Shown here piece after piece: positions 55,371-64,000 of a DNA stretch of 64,000 bases (position 1 is the first letter of the stretch; every line of letters begins with the position of its first letter). The stretch comes from Buddleja alternifolia (taxonomy: Eukaryota > Streptophyta > Magnoliopsida > Lamiales > Scrophulariaceae). The position numbers and the translations under genes are program-made. The notes under the pieces were generated by a model that worked only from the letters and a program-made list of their open reading frames with translations, was not told the origin of the DNA and made no database searches. The stretch lies in assembly GCA_019426215.1 (NCBI GenBank), contig CM033395.1, positions 14,312,569-14,376,568 of the forward strand, given 5' to 3'.

Positions 55371-56640
55371 TTTGCGTCAAAGATCATTGACCAATGTTAT
55401 CCAACTTTAGATGCCCACCAACCCCAACTTATTATTATTTTATTTTTTTATAAGGAAAAAAAAGAAGGCCCCCCACTTATGGGGCCTAATAATCTTATCT
55501 ATTTGATGGCAAACCAAGAAGGAAAAAACAAGAAAGTAGGTAAATAGGTTATAAAAGGGTATTTTTTTTTATTTGCTTCTTTATAGGCATGGTGGGGATC
55601 ACTTTGTCATGGCATGTCTAAACTTTAATGCTTGAAATAAATTAAGAAATTTGATTGTTTTATTAAAATGATCATACCTTAAAGCATTGTGTTAGTAACA
55701 AAAAAAAAAAGAAGACAAAATAAGAAATTATTTTGATTCTACTAAGCAAATGATTACAATTGCTAAACATTTTTCTTCATTTTTTCTTTTTATTTGCGAA
55801 TCTTAACTTATTAATTCACCTAACTCGCTAGTAAAGTCGAAGATAGGCGTACACCTTGACAAATATATACCTTTTTTAGCAAATGGTCGAAAACTACTAC
55901 TACCTGATTGGTCGTTAATTTATCCTGTCATGTGTCTCGGTAGAGATATTAGTTGATCACAACATGTCCATGAGAAGATCGTATCACCAAATTTGAGTAT
56001 GCATATACCTGATATCCATATAGCTCCTACCCATTTTTCATGTAGTTGGGTAGAAGAAAAATGGGGAATTAAGTGTAGTTTTTAATGTAATATAGACATA
56101 TGGTTGCTTTTACCTCATTTTTTTCTGGATATATACCTTTGCAATGTAATTAAAAGCATACAAATTCAAAACCCCACCATATGAAAATATATAATTCTCC
56201 ACTTAGATGGGTAATAACACTAAAATGACAATGATAAAAGGCAACAATAACTCTTATATTGTAGGATTTAGTAGTTTATATGAATCGTACATGATACATA
56301 ACACTTGTGTTTTATATATGAAATGGTAAAAAGCTTTTGAATTGTCTCAAACATATCCAAGTTGAACTTGTATTAGGATTGGATTGTTGACACAATGTGG
56401 TTTGGTTCAAAGAGAATATCAGGAAAGTTGTATATATTGCTTTAAATTGGTTTAGTCTACAAGTATAGTTTGTGTGGTTGATTTGGTTTAAAGAAAATAC
56501 GAGGAAAGTTTTATATATTGCTTTAATTTGGTTTAGTATGCTATAGCATAATTTGTGTGGTTGATTGTGATGTAACTGATCAATAAGAAGTCGTCTATGA
56601 TGGATGAGTTTGTAAGTATAAAGTCATAGGATTTTAAAAA
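55371..56640. repeat. Duplicated noncoding block II
   Basis: Collinear with 21140-24460 plus 54366-54590 over several patches separated by indels. It lacks the SINE insertions and the Tat-like element. It contains an additional tandem repeat of GGAAAGTT(G/T)TATATATTGCTTTAA (about 56430 and 56502). No coding potential is visible, so the function of the original unit is unknown. Confidence 0.6.
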
Positions 56641-56659
56641 AAATAATAAAAATAATTTA

Positions 56660-57156
56660 GGGCCTGTTTGTTTGTGTTTTCAAATTAATTTTTCCATTTC
56701 CATTTTCATTTGAAAATGAAAATACACACTTTATACTGTTTTTAACTGAAAATATTCTCATTTTCATTCTTGTCTTTACGTTTTCAATAAATTTCAATCA
56801 TTTCTTTAAAATTACATTTCACATCACTCATCTCACAATTTCTTTTTATCACTTTTCTCTCCCATCTCTTTTCAATTTTTTAAACCTTTCACTCTCCTAT
56901 CCTTTTAATTTTTAAACTCAACACTATTCATCGAATTATTACTTTTCAATTATTTCACACATTCTTTTCAATCATTTCACACATCCTTTTCAATCATTTC
57001 ACACATCACAATCACCAGTTTCAACAATTTGTAAAAACACAATCAAATACACCTATTTTTTTCACTTTTCTCACACAAAAATAAAAAAACTCATTCCCTC
57101 ATGCATTTTAGAAAATGACGATTGAAAATGAATTGAAAACACATCCAAATAGAGCC
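56660..57156. mobile_element. TIR element, PIF/Harbinger-like MITE
   Basis: The left end GGGCCTGTTTGTTTGTG and the inverted right end GGCTCTATTTGGATGTG (both followed by TTTTCAA) form TIRs. TTA flanks both sides (56657-56659 and 57157-57159). At 497 bp with no coding frame it is non-autonomous. It contains a smaller palindrome CATTTTCATTTGAAAATG at 56702-56719. Confidence 0.65.
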
Positions 57157-57159
57157 TTA

Positions 57160-57444
57160 GAATTCTACTTTAGTTTCATTTGAGACTTTTAACAGACTAA
57201 TTTATAAAGCTAAGAGTTGATTTTCTTAAAAAAAGACTTTTTAGCCCTGATAATTAAATCACTTCTCAAAATAACTTAGTTTCTTGTGCAAAAAATAATT
57301 CATTACTGCTCCTTTAACTAAAGATTTTGTAGTTTGATGAATATAGCCGTTGATGATGGTTGTTTAAGAAAAACAAAAGAGAATGTGGCACATATGTAAA
57401 AAATAAAATAAAAATTGATTGTATATATAAAAGAATGATTGTAC
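57160..57444. other. Intergenic DNA
   Basis: AT-rich; nothing recognised except the 5-bp copia target duplicate TGTAC at 57440-57444. Confidence 0.6.
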
Positions 57445-57722
57445 TGTTATGAATAATTCATTAAGTGGATATCCATATAACTCCAATACATAATTTAGTG
57501 GATTCACCTACAACTCCAATATCTCATTTAGCGGATTCACCTACAATTCCATTACCTCATTTTGTAATCAATATTTGATCTTGTTTTGTGCCTATAAATA
57601 GGCTTTGCCATTGTATTGAGAAATACACCAAAATCAATAAAAAATTCTCTTCTTAATTCTCTAGTCTCTCTACTTTAGAATATTTGTATATATTTCATAA
57701 TATTTGGGGTTATTTCATAACA
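57445..57722 (+). repeat. 5' LTR of the copia element
   Basis: 278 bp, TATA box CCTATAAATAGG at 57591-57602. The right LTR has the same box at about 62954. Confidence 0.93.
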
Positions 57723-57723
57723 C

Positions 57724-57742
57724 GTTATCAGCACGATCCGTC
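57724..57742 (+). other. Probable primer-binding site of the copia element
   Basis: TTATCAGCACGATCC follows the LTR almost directly. It fits the internal tRNA-Met-type sites used by some copia lineages; this is from memory of the class. Confidence 0.5.
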
Positions 57743-58124
57743 TCAAGGTGTTAATCATTTTGAAATTTGGCTAAAGATATACATGGGGTACTCAACGTAT
57801 GATGTAAAATCCATTGAGAGATTTTCGTGAGTTATTATGAGTTTGTAAAGAAAATTGATGGACAAGATTTTTAAAACAAAGCAAGAAGAAAAGGTAAAGA
57901 AAAGGTACGTATATTTCAATATTTAACAAAAATAGAAATATGCAATAATTCTCTTGATATTTGGAAAGAAGACATATGTATATATGCATATATTTGATTA
58001 GTATTATTCTTTTGAATAATCCTATCATGTTGAAAATACTTTAAAAAGTTGAATGATTGTTATGTTATTCATTTATACTTTGATAATAGTATTATATTGA
58101 TGAATCTTGAAAAAACTTGACTTT

Positions 58125-58690
58125 GTGACTCTTGATATTACGAGGAAAAATTATTTTTCTTGGGCGTTAGATGTTGAAATTCATCTTGATGCAAATAACT
58201 ATACTCCATTCCCTGAAGTGAATGTGTTGAGCAATATATAAATTCATATATGCAAATAACTATACTCCATTCCCTGAAGTGAATGTGTTGAGCAATATAT
58301 AATTATTTTAATCATGAGTCCCGTCCAACTAGTTCTGCTACATTCCCTGAAGTGAAAGTAGCAGCACATAACTATTTTAATCATTAAAGAAATCATGGAC
58401 GTGGACGTCGTCGTGGATATGGTTATGGAAATCGTGGTGGTTATTCAAAAAATACATCTTTCCACCAGAAGTGGAAAAATAATGAAGAGAAACATGAAAG
58501 TGGCAAAAATAGCAAATTTGTGAAAAATTTATGCTATCGTTGTGGTAGTAAACGTCATTGGTCATGTACCTGTCGTACACCAAAACATCTTGTTGACCTT
58601 TACCAAGAATCGCTAAAAAGTAAAAGAAAGAAAATAGAAACAAATTTTGCTTTTGAAGAAGGCGATTCTGATCATGGCCGATTTTGATGA
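58125..58690 (+). pseudogene. gag of the copia element, internally deleted
   Basis: The N-terminal piece reads DITRKNYFSWALDVEIHLDA (near 58134-58193), then a deletion. A 61-bp tandem repeat (58191-58241 and 58252-58302, CTCCATTCCCTGAAGTGAAT) follows. The C-terminal piece has RGRRRGYGYGNRGGYSKN and the zinc knuckle CYRCGSKRHWSCTC (about 58530-58570), ending KRKKIETNFAFEEGDSDHG. Most of the capsid is absent, so it cannot form particles. Confidence 0.8.
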
Positions 58691-58759
58691 CACTCATTTA
58701 GACGTTGCTGATTTCTTTGATGATCCTAATGAAAAAATTGATCACTTGATTGGAGATTG

Positions 58760-58926
58760 AAGTGTTCAAAAATAAATTTGTTAAATTTTAATTCTAGTAC
58801 TTTATAAATAAATATTTAAGCATGTTGTTTTCTTTTTAAGAATGAATTTATTCATAAGATTATCGTTTCTTATATTAAATAATATTGTTTGATATTGATT
58901 TATTTCTTTTTATGTTTCAATAAAGA
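58760..58926 (+). other. gag-pol spacer of the copia element
   Basis: An AT-rich noncoding stretch separates gag from a new ATG at 58927. Pol in this element is a separate ORF rather than a fusion. Confidence 0.5.
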
Positions 58927-60921
58927 ATGAGTATTTACTCGATCAGCAACAACATCAATAATGAAAATATATGTCTCGTTGATAGTACAACAACTCACAC
59001 CATCCTCAAAAATAAAAAAATACTTCTCTTATTTAGTAATGCAAGAAGCCAATGTTAATACTATATCGGGTAGTGCAAAATTAATTGAAGGCTCCGGCAA
59101 AGCTAATATATTGTTACCCGGAGGAACACAATTTTATATTGATGAAGCCTTATATTCTACTAAGTCTCAAAGAAATTTACTAAGCTTCAAAGATATCCGC
59201 CGAAATGGATATCATATTGAGACAACAAGTGATGGCAATATTGAGTATCTTTACATCACTAATACAATATCTGGTAACAAATGTATATTGGAAAAGTTGC
59301 CAGCATTGTCTTCCGGTTTGTACTACACGCATATATCTACTATTGAAACATATGTTATCGTAAACCAGAAGTTTACAAATCAAAATAAGTTTGTTGTTTG
59401 GCATGACCGGTTGGGCCATCCCGGATCAATTATGATGCGAAAGATAATTGAGAATTCATGTAGTCATCCATTGAAGAGCCAGCAGATTTTTCAATCGAAT
59501 GATTTCTCATGTGCTGCTTGTTCACAAGGAAAGTTGATTATTCGACCATCAACAACAAAAGTAGGAAGTGAATCTCTTACGTTTTTGGAACGTATTCAAG
59601 GCGATATTTGTGGACCAATACACCCGTCGTGTGGACCATTTAGATATTTTATGGTTTTAATTGATGCATCAACAAGATGGTCACATGTATCTTTGTTATC
59701 AACTCGCAACCTGGCGTTTGCGAGATTGCTTGCTCAATTGATTAGACTACGGGCACATTTTCCTGATTATCCTATTAAGAAGATACGCCTTGATAATGCG
59801 GGTGAATTTACTTCCAAAACGTTCAATGACTATTGTATGTCTATTGGAATTGATGTTGAACATCCTGTAGCACATGTTCATACACAAAACGGTCTAGCAG
59901 AATCGTTTATTAAACGTCTGCAGTTAATTGAAAGACCTTTACTTATGAGATCAAAACTTCCTATTTCTTGTTGGGGACATGCTATTTTGCATGCAGCAGC
60001 ACTTATTCGCATAAGGCCAACAAGTTATCATAAATTCTCCCCATTACACTTGGTTTTTGGTCAGGAACCAAATATTTCCCATCTAAATTTTTTTGGATGT
60101 GCGGTATATGTTCCAATTGCTCCACCACAACGCACTAAGATGGGTCCTCAAAGGAAGTTGGGAATATATGTTGGATTCGAGTCTCCATCGATAATAAAGT
60201 ATCTAGAGCCATTGACTGGCGATTTATTTACGGCTCGATTTGCTGATTGTCATTTTGATGAATCAGATTTCCCAACATTAGGGGGAGAAAATAAGCAGCT
60301 GGAAAAGAAAATTAGTTGGAATGAATTATCTTTATATCATCTTGATCCTCGAACAAAACAAAGTGAACTAGAAGTTCAAAAGATAATTCACTTGCAAGGT
60401 TTAGCTAACCAACTGCCAGACGCATTTACTGACCTAAAAAAAAAGTGACTAAGTCACATGTACCAGCTGTTAATGCTCCAGTAAGAATTGTTGTCCCTGA
60501 AGGTCAAAGTAATGAGTCTACTGCACGCCTGAAGCGTGGTAGACCTATCGGTTCCAAAGATAGTCATCCTCGAAAAAGAAAAGGAGCTAAGAATCAAGAT
60601 GGTCTAATCAAGGATAAAATAACTCCAGAGGAGTCCCCAGTCATAACTAATATTTCGGTTCCAGAAGAACCTCAGGTACCTGAAACTTGTGAAAATAATG
60701 AGATCTCAATAGATTATGTTATGAATGGGAAACGATGGAATCGAAATGAAGTCAACGTTGACGATAAATTTGCATATGATGTAGCGCTAAATATGATGAA
60801 TGATGATGAGGATCAAGAACCAAAGTCTGTTAATGAATGTCGACAAAGAAATGATTGGCCAAAATGGAAAGACGCAATGAGGGCAGAGTTAAACTCGCTT
60901 GAACCAACGAAAAGTTTTTGA
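58927..60921 (+). pseudogene. pol of the copia element: protease, integrase, linker
   Basis: The ATG at 58927 leads into ICLVDSTTTHTILKNKK (protease active-site DST). A frameshift near 59010 passes into the 58961-60448 frame: KYFSYLVMQEANVNTISG, FVVWHDRLGHPG ... CAACSQGK (pre-integrase zinc finger) and the integrase with DICGPIHP, IDASTRWSH, RLDNAGEFTSKTF and HTQNGLAESF, so D, D and E are all present. The C-terminal part is FGCAVYVPIAPPQRTKMGPQ. A further frameshift near 60445 enters the RT linker (60445-60921), which ends at the minisatellite. Confidence 0.88.
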
Positions 60922-61107
60922 ACCTGTAGTTTGTACACCTGAAGATGTAAAAGTTTTTGGACCTGTAGTCCGTACACCTGAAGATGTAAAAGTTTTTGGA
61001 CCTGTAGTCCGTACACCTGAAGATGTAAAAGTTTTTGGATCTGTAGTCCGTACACCTGAAGATGTAAAAGTTTTGGACCTGTAGTCCGTACACCTGAAGA
61101 TGTAAAG
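60914..61107 (+). repeat. 39-bp in-frame minisatellite in pol, five copies
   Basis: Copies start at 60914, 60953, 60992, 61031 and 61070. Each encodes the 13 residues VFGPVVRTPEDVK with small variation; the last lacks one T and shifts frame. The normal family has one such segment just before the RT domain. Confidence 0.92.
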
Positions 61108-62545
61108 CCAGTAGGATACAAATGGGTATTTGTGCGAAAACGAAATGAGAAAAATGAAATTGTAAGATATAAGGCACGTCTTGTTGCCCAAGGGTTTTCG
61201 CAACGACCTGGCATAGATTGTGAGGAGACTTATTCTCCTGTGGTGGATGCAACTACTTTTCGTTATATAATAAGTCTGGCAGTGCATGAAAAACTTGATT
61301 TGCGTCTAATGGATGTTATTACAGCCTATTTGTATGGCTCGCTTGATAATGATATATATATGAAAATCCCTGAAGGATTTAATATGCCTGAAGCATATAA
61401 ATCAAGTTCTCGAGAACATTATTCAATTAAATTAAGTAAGTTATTGTATGGACTGAAACAATCTGGATGAATGTGGTATAATTGTCTCAGTGAATATTTG
61501 TTGAAGGAAGGATATAAGAATGATCAAATTTGTCCTTGTATTCTCATGAAAAGATCTGGAAATGAGTTTGTTATAATTACAGTTTATGTTGACGATTTAA
61601 ATATCGTTGGAACTCCTGAAGAGATTTCAAAAAATGTTAATTGCTTAAAAAAAAAGAATTTGAGATGAAAGATCTTGGAAGAACAAAATTTTGCCTTGGG
61701 TTGCGAATTGAATATTTAAAGAATGGAATTTTTGTATATCAAGACGCTTATATATCAAAGGTGCTAAAACGATTCTATATGGATAAATCACATCCATTGA
61801 GCACCCCGATGGTCGTAAGGTCACTGGATGTGAACAAAGATCCTTTTCGACCTCGAGAAAGTGATGAAGAACTACTTGGTCCTGAAGTACCATATCTAAG
61901 TGCAATCGGTGCACTAATGTATCTTGCTTGTCATACTCGACCTGATATAGCATTCGCTGTTAATCTATTAGCAAGATATAGTTCTTTTCCTACACGAAGG
62001 CATTGGAATGAGGTTAAACAGGTACTCTGCTACCTTAGAGGAACAATCGATATGGTCTTGTTTTATTCAAATGTACCCAAGTCCGAATTGGTTGGATATG
62101 CAGATGCTGGATATATGTCTGATCCTCATAATGGTCGTTCACAAATAGGCTATTTATTTACATGTGGTGGCACAACCATTTCATGGCGGTCTATGAAACA
62201 AACCATATCGGCCACACCATCTAATCATGCAGAATCTTAGCTATTCACGAGGCGAGTCGAGAATGTGTTTGGTTAAGATCTATAATTAAACATATTCGAG
62301 GGACTTGTGGTTTATCTTCTGGAAAAATGATCTCGACGATCTTATATGAAGATAATTCCGCATGTATCGCACAATTGAAAGAAGGGTACATTAAAGGAGA
62401 TAGAACAATGCATATTTCACCAAAGTTCTTTTTCACTCACGATCTTCAGAAGAATGGTGATATCAATGTTCAACAAATTCGTTCCAGAGATAATCTTGCT
62501 GATTTGTTCACCAAGGCACTTCCCACAGCAACATTTGAAAACTAG
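61108..62545 (+). pseudogene. pol of the copia element: RT and RNase H
   Basis: [54 protein letters not shown] (motif A with Asp) and LLYGLKQSG are followed by a TGA at 61468-61470 that replaces an expected Arg, consistent with CGA to TGA. MWYNCLSEYLLKEGY leads to YVDDLNIVGT (catalytic). A frameshift in an A run near 61650 leads to MKDLGRTKFCLGLRIEYLK, RPDIAFAVNLLARYS and YADAGYMSDPHNGRSQIGYL. A frameshift near 62236 precedes the last RNase H segment (YEDNSACIAQLKEGYIKGD, DNLADLFTKALP), ending at 62545. Confidence 0.9.
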
Positions 62546-62795
62546 TCTACAATATTGGTGTGTGTAGACTTAAAGATCTTGACTGATATTGTCATGAGGG
62601 GGAGATAATACGCGCTGCACTCTTTTTCCCTTAACCAAGGTTTTTCCCACTGGGTTTTCCTGGTAAGGTTTTTAATGAGGCAGCATCTGATTGCGTATTG
62701 AAAGAATTATGTACTCTTTTTCCTTCACTAGGTTTTTATCCCACAGGGTTTTTCCTAATAAGGTTTTAACGAGGCATATTCTTAAGTGATGGACA

Positions 62796-62807
62796 TCCAA
62801 GGGGGAG
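62796..62807 (+). other. Polypurine tract of the copia element
   Basis: CCAAGGGGGAG immediately precedes the right LTR. Confidence 0.8.
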
Positions 62808-63086
62808 TGTTATGAATAATTCATTAAGTGGATGTCCATATAACTCCAATACATAATTTAGTGGATTCACCTACAACTCCAATATCTCATTTAGTGGATT
62901 CACCTACAATTCCATTACCTCATTTTGTAATCAATATTTGATCTTGTTTTGTGCCTATAAATAGGCTTTGCCATTGTATTGAGAAATACACCAAAAATCA
63001 ATAAAGAATTCTCTTCTTAATTCTCTAGTCTCTCTACTTTAGAATATTTGTATATATTTCATAATATTTGGGGTTATTTCATAACA
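62808..63086 (+). repeat. 3' LTR of the copia element
   Basis: 279 bp, about four differences from 57445-57722. Confidence 0.93.
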
Positions 63087-63206
63087 TGTACATATATGAC
63101 GAGCCAATTGAATCACTACATAACTTCAGTTTCTTAGTAGTAATTTGGTCTCTTGTTAATGCATATACTACATTCTTTGGACCAAGGACATTCTTCTATG
63201 ACATTC

Positions 63207-63358
63207 GGGTAATCTATGTCAGATCGAGTTCAATGGCTCTAGTATAAATTTTGTGTCTATTTCTCTCACACAAGTGTGTATGGGGACCGTACACAATACA
63301 CCTTACTGTGTGAGAGATATAGACACTAGAACCATCAAACTCGGTCTGGCATAGATTT
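63207..63358. mobile_element. Foldback/MITE with long inverted arms
   Basis: The left arm (ATCTATGTCAGATCGAGTTC ... CTCTCACACA) and the inverted right arm (ATCTATGCCAGACCGAGTTT ... CTCTCACACA) pair over about 60 bp each. Flanking direct repeats TTCTATGACATTC lie at 63194-63206 and 63359-63371. Confidence 0.65.
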
Positions 63359-63449
63359 TTCTATGACATTCATGTACTCGTCATATCAAAATTAGTTGTG
63401 GATTCCACTATTCTGGTTATGTCCTTATTGATTGTTTCTTCCCCTTCCT

Positions 63450-64000
63450 ATCAAGCGGTTGAAACTTCACTTGATTCTCTCCTGTGAATCTCGTCGCTCA
63501 TAATCACATCTTGAATCTCTTGGACTTTAAACTTCTTCTGACTAGACGAACTACTCACTACAATCACTATCCAACTCTCGGATAAAGACGATAACATACT
63601 CAACGCCATGATCTCATCATCAAATTTGCTATCCATGGAAACTCAACTGAGATATAATTGCTAAACTCGTTGTATGATGTGTCATATATCCACTTTCTCT
63701 CATCCTCAAATTAAATAACTTGCGTATCAAATATATATTGTTCGAGGTGGATAGATTCTCGTACATGGTTGATAACGCATTCATTATATCCTCCATCATT
63801 TTCTCGATGATGATTGTAAACGCCACATTTTTCATCAATGTCAAACAAATCACTCCTAGGGCCTGACTATCTAATGGAGCACCCCCCATAATGGTTCGTG
63901 TAACCGCTTCTAGTACAAATAGTCATCCATTTTCATCCTCCAAAATCCAAAGTCTTTGTAGTCGAACTTATTGATCTTAACTTTTCATTCTTCTGATGTC
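63450..64000 (-). pseudogene. Copia gag fragment, continues past the window
   Basis: Minus frames give NKFDYKDFGFWRMKMDDYLY (near 63910-63975), then ALSTMYENLSTSNNIYLIRK, LFNLRMRESGYMTHH, ISQLS and DDEIMALSMLSSLSESW with IVVVSSSSSQKKFKV. This is the layout of copia gag N-terminal halves (LYxxxSLxNKLYLKKxL ... LLSSLPxSW). A frameshift near 63632 and a stop at 63451 show decay. The element boundaries are outside the window or not visible. Confidence 0.75.

Larger units (their letters stand above)
57445..63086 (+). mobile_element. Ty1/copia retrotransposon, complete but defective
   Basis: LTRs of 278 and 279 bp (57445-57722, 62808-63086) start TGTTATGAATAATTC and end TTTCATAACA. The target duplication TGTAC is at 57440-57444 and 63087-63091. 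Gag and pol are separate ORFs. The LTRs differ at only about four positions, yet gag is deleted internally and pol has several frameshifts and stops. It was therefore probably already defective when last copied. Lineage within copia is not assigned. Confidence 0.93.

Overview
The window is nuclear DNA of a flowering plant, most likely a eudicot. It is AT-rich. Its one recognisable host gene is split by five introns and encodes a VTE5-type phytol kinase. Almost everything else is plant transposable elements, many of them nested. All assignments come from reading the sequence by eye; no database search was run, and divergence values are eye counts.

Left part (1-10080): a three-level nest. A minus-strand LINE reverse-transcriptase fragment (about 540-823 and 8895-10080) was split by an LTR retrotransposon, now a solo LTR (family A, 824-2277 plus 8581-8894). 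That LTR was in turn split by a young 6.3-kb non-autonomous Athila-like element (2278-8575; LTRs about 99.4% identical; 5-bp target duplication ACTTG). The Athila-like element has a tRNA-Asp-type primer site and one intact 306-codon ORF of unknown function, but no pol. This stack ends about 240 bp upstream of the phytol kinase start codon (gene 10317-14972).

Middle (15000-24718): intergenic sequence with microsatellites, MITE-like pieces, a Mutator-like element with long terminal inverted repeats around a zinc-knuckle fragment, two SINE-like insertions with target duplications, and old duplicated noncoding blocks.

24719-54343: a second nest. The oldest layer is a minus-strand Ty3/gypsy (Tat-like) element inserted into a TA microsatellite (LTRs about 9% diverged, gag and protease remnants, minisatellites, no RT). 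Inside it lie a truncated family-A LTR (30612-31486) and a 21.5-kb minus-strand Sirevirus-like Ty1/copia element (31487-53032, LTRs about 2% diverged). The Sirevirus-like element is itself split in its pol gene by a plus-strand Athila-like element (40458-47952, LTRs about 0.8% diverged) that keeps gag and protease remnants but lacks RT, RNase H and integrase. LTR divergence falls in step with nesting depth.

The most unusual item is the extra gene downstream of pol in the Sirevirus-like element (33243-37741). It is about 1,400 codons long, with promoter-like sequence, two short phase-1 introns with good splice sites, a lysine-rich segment and a coiled coil. A second notable item is a set of RNA hairpins shared by the two Athila-like elements. 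One of them, beside the polypurine tract, shows a compensatory base-pair change.

Right part (54344-64000): the other side of the old duplicated noncoding blocks, a PIF/Harbinger-like TIR element (56660-57156), a complete but defective Ty1/copia element (57445-63086, TSD TGTAC) with an in-pol 39-bp minisatellite, a foldback element, and a minus-strand copia gag fragment running off the end.
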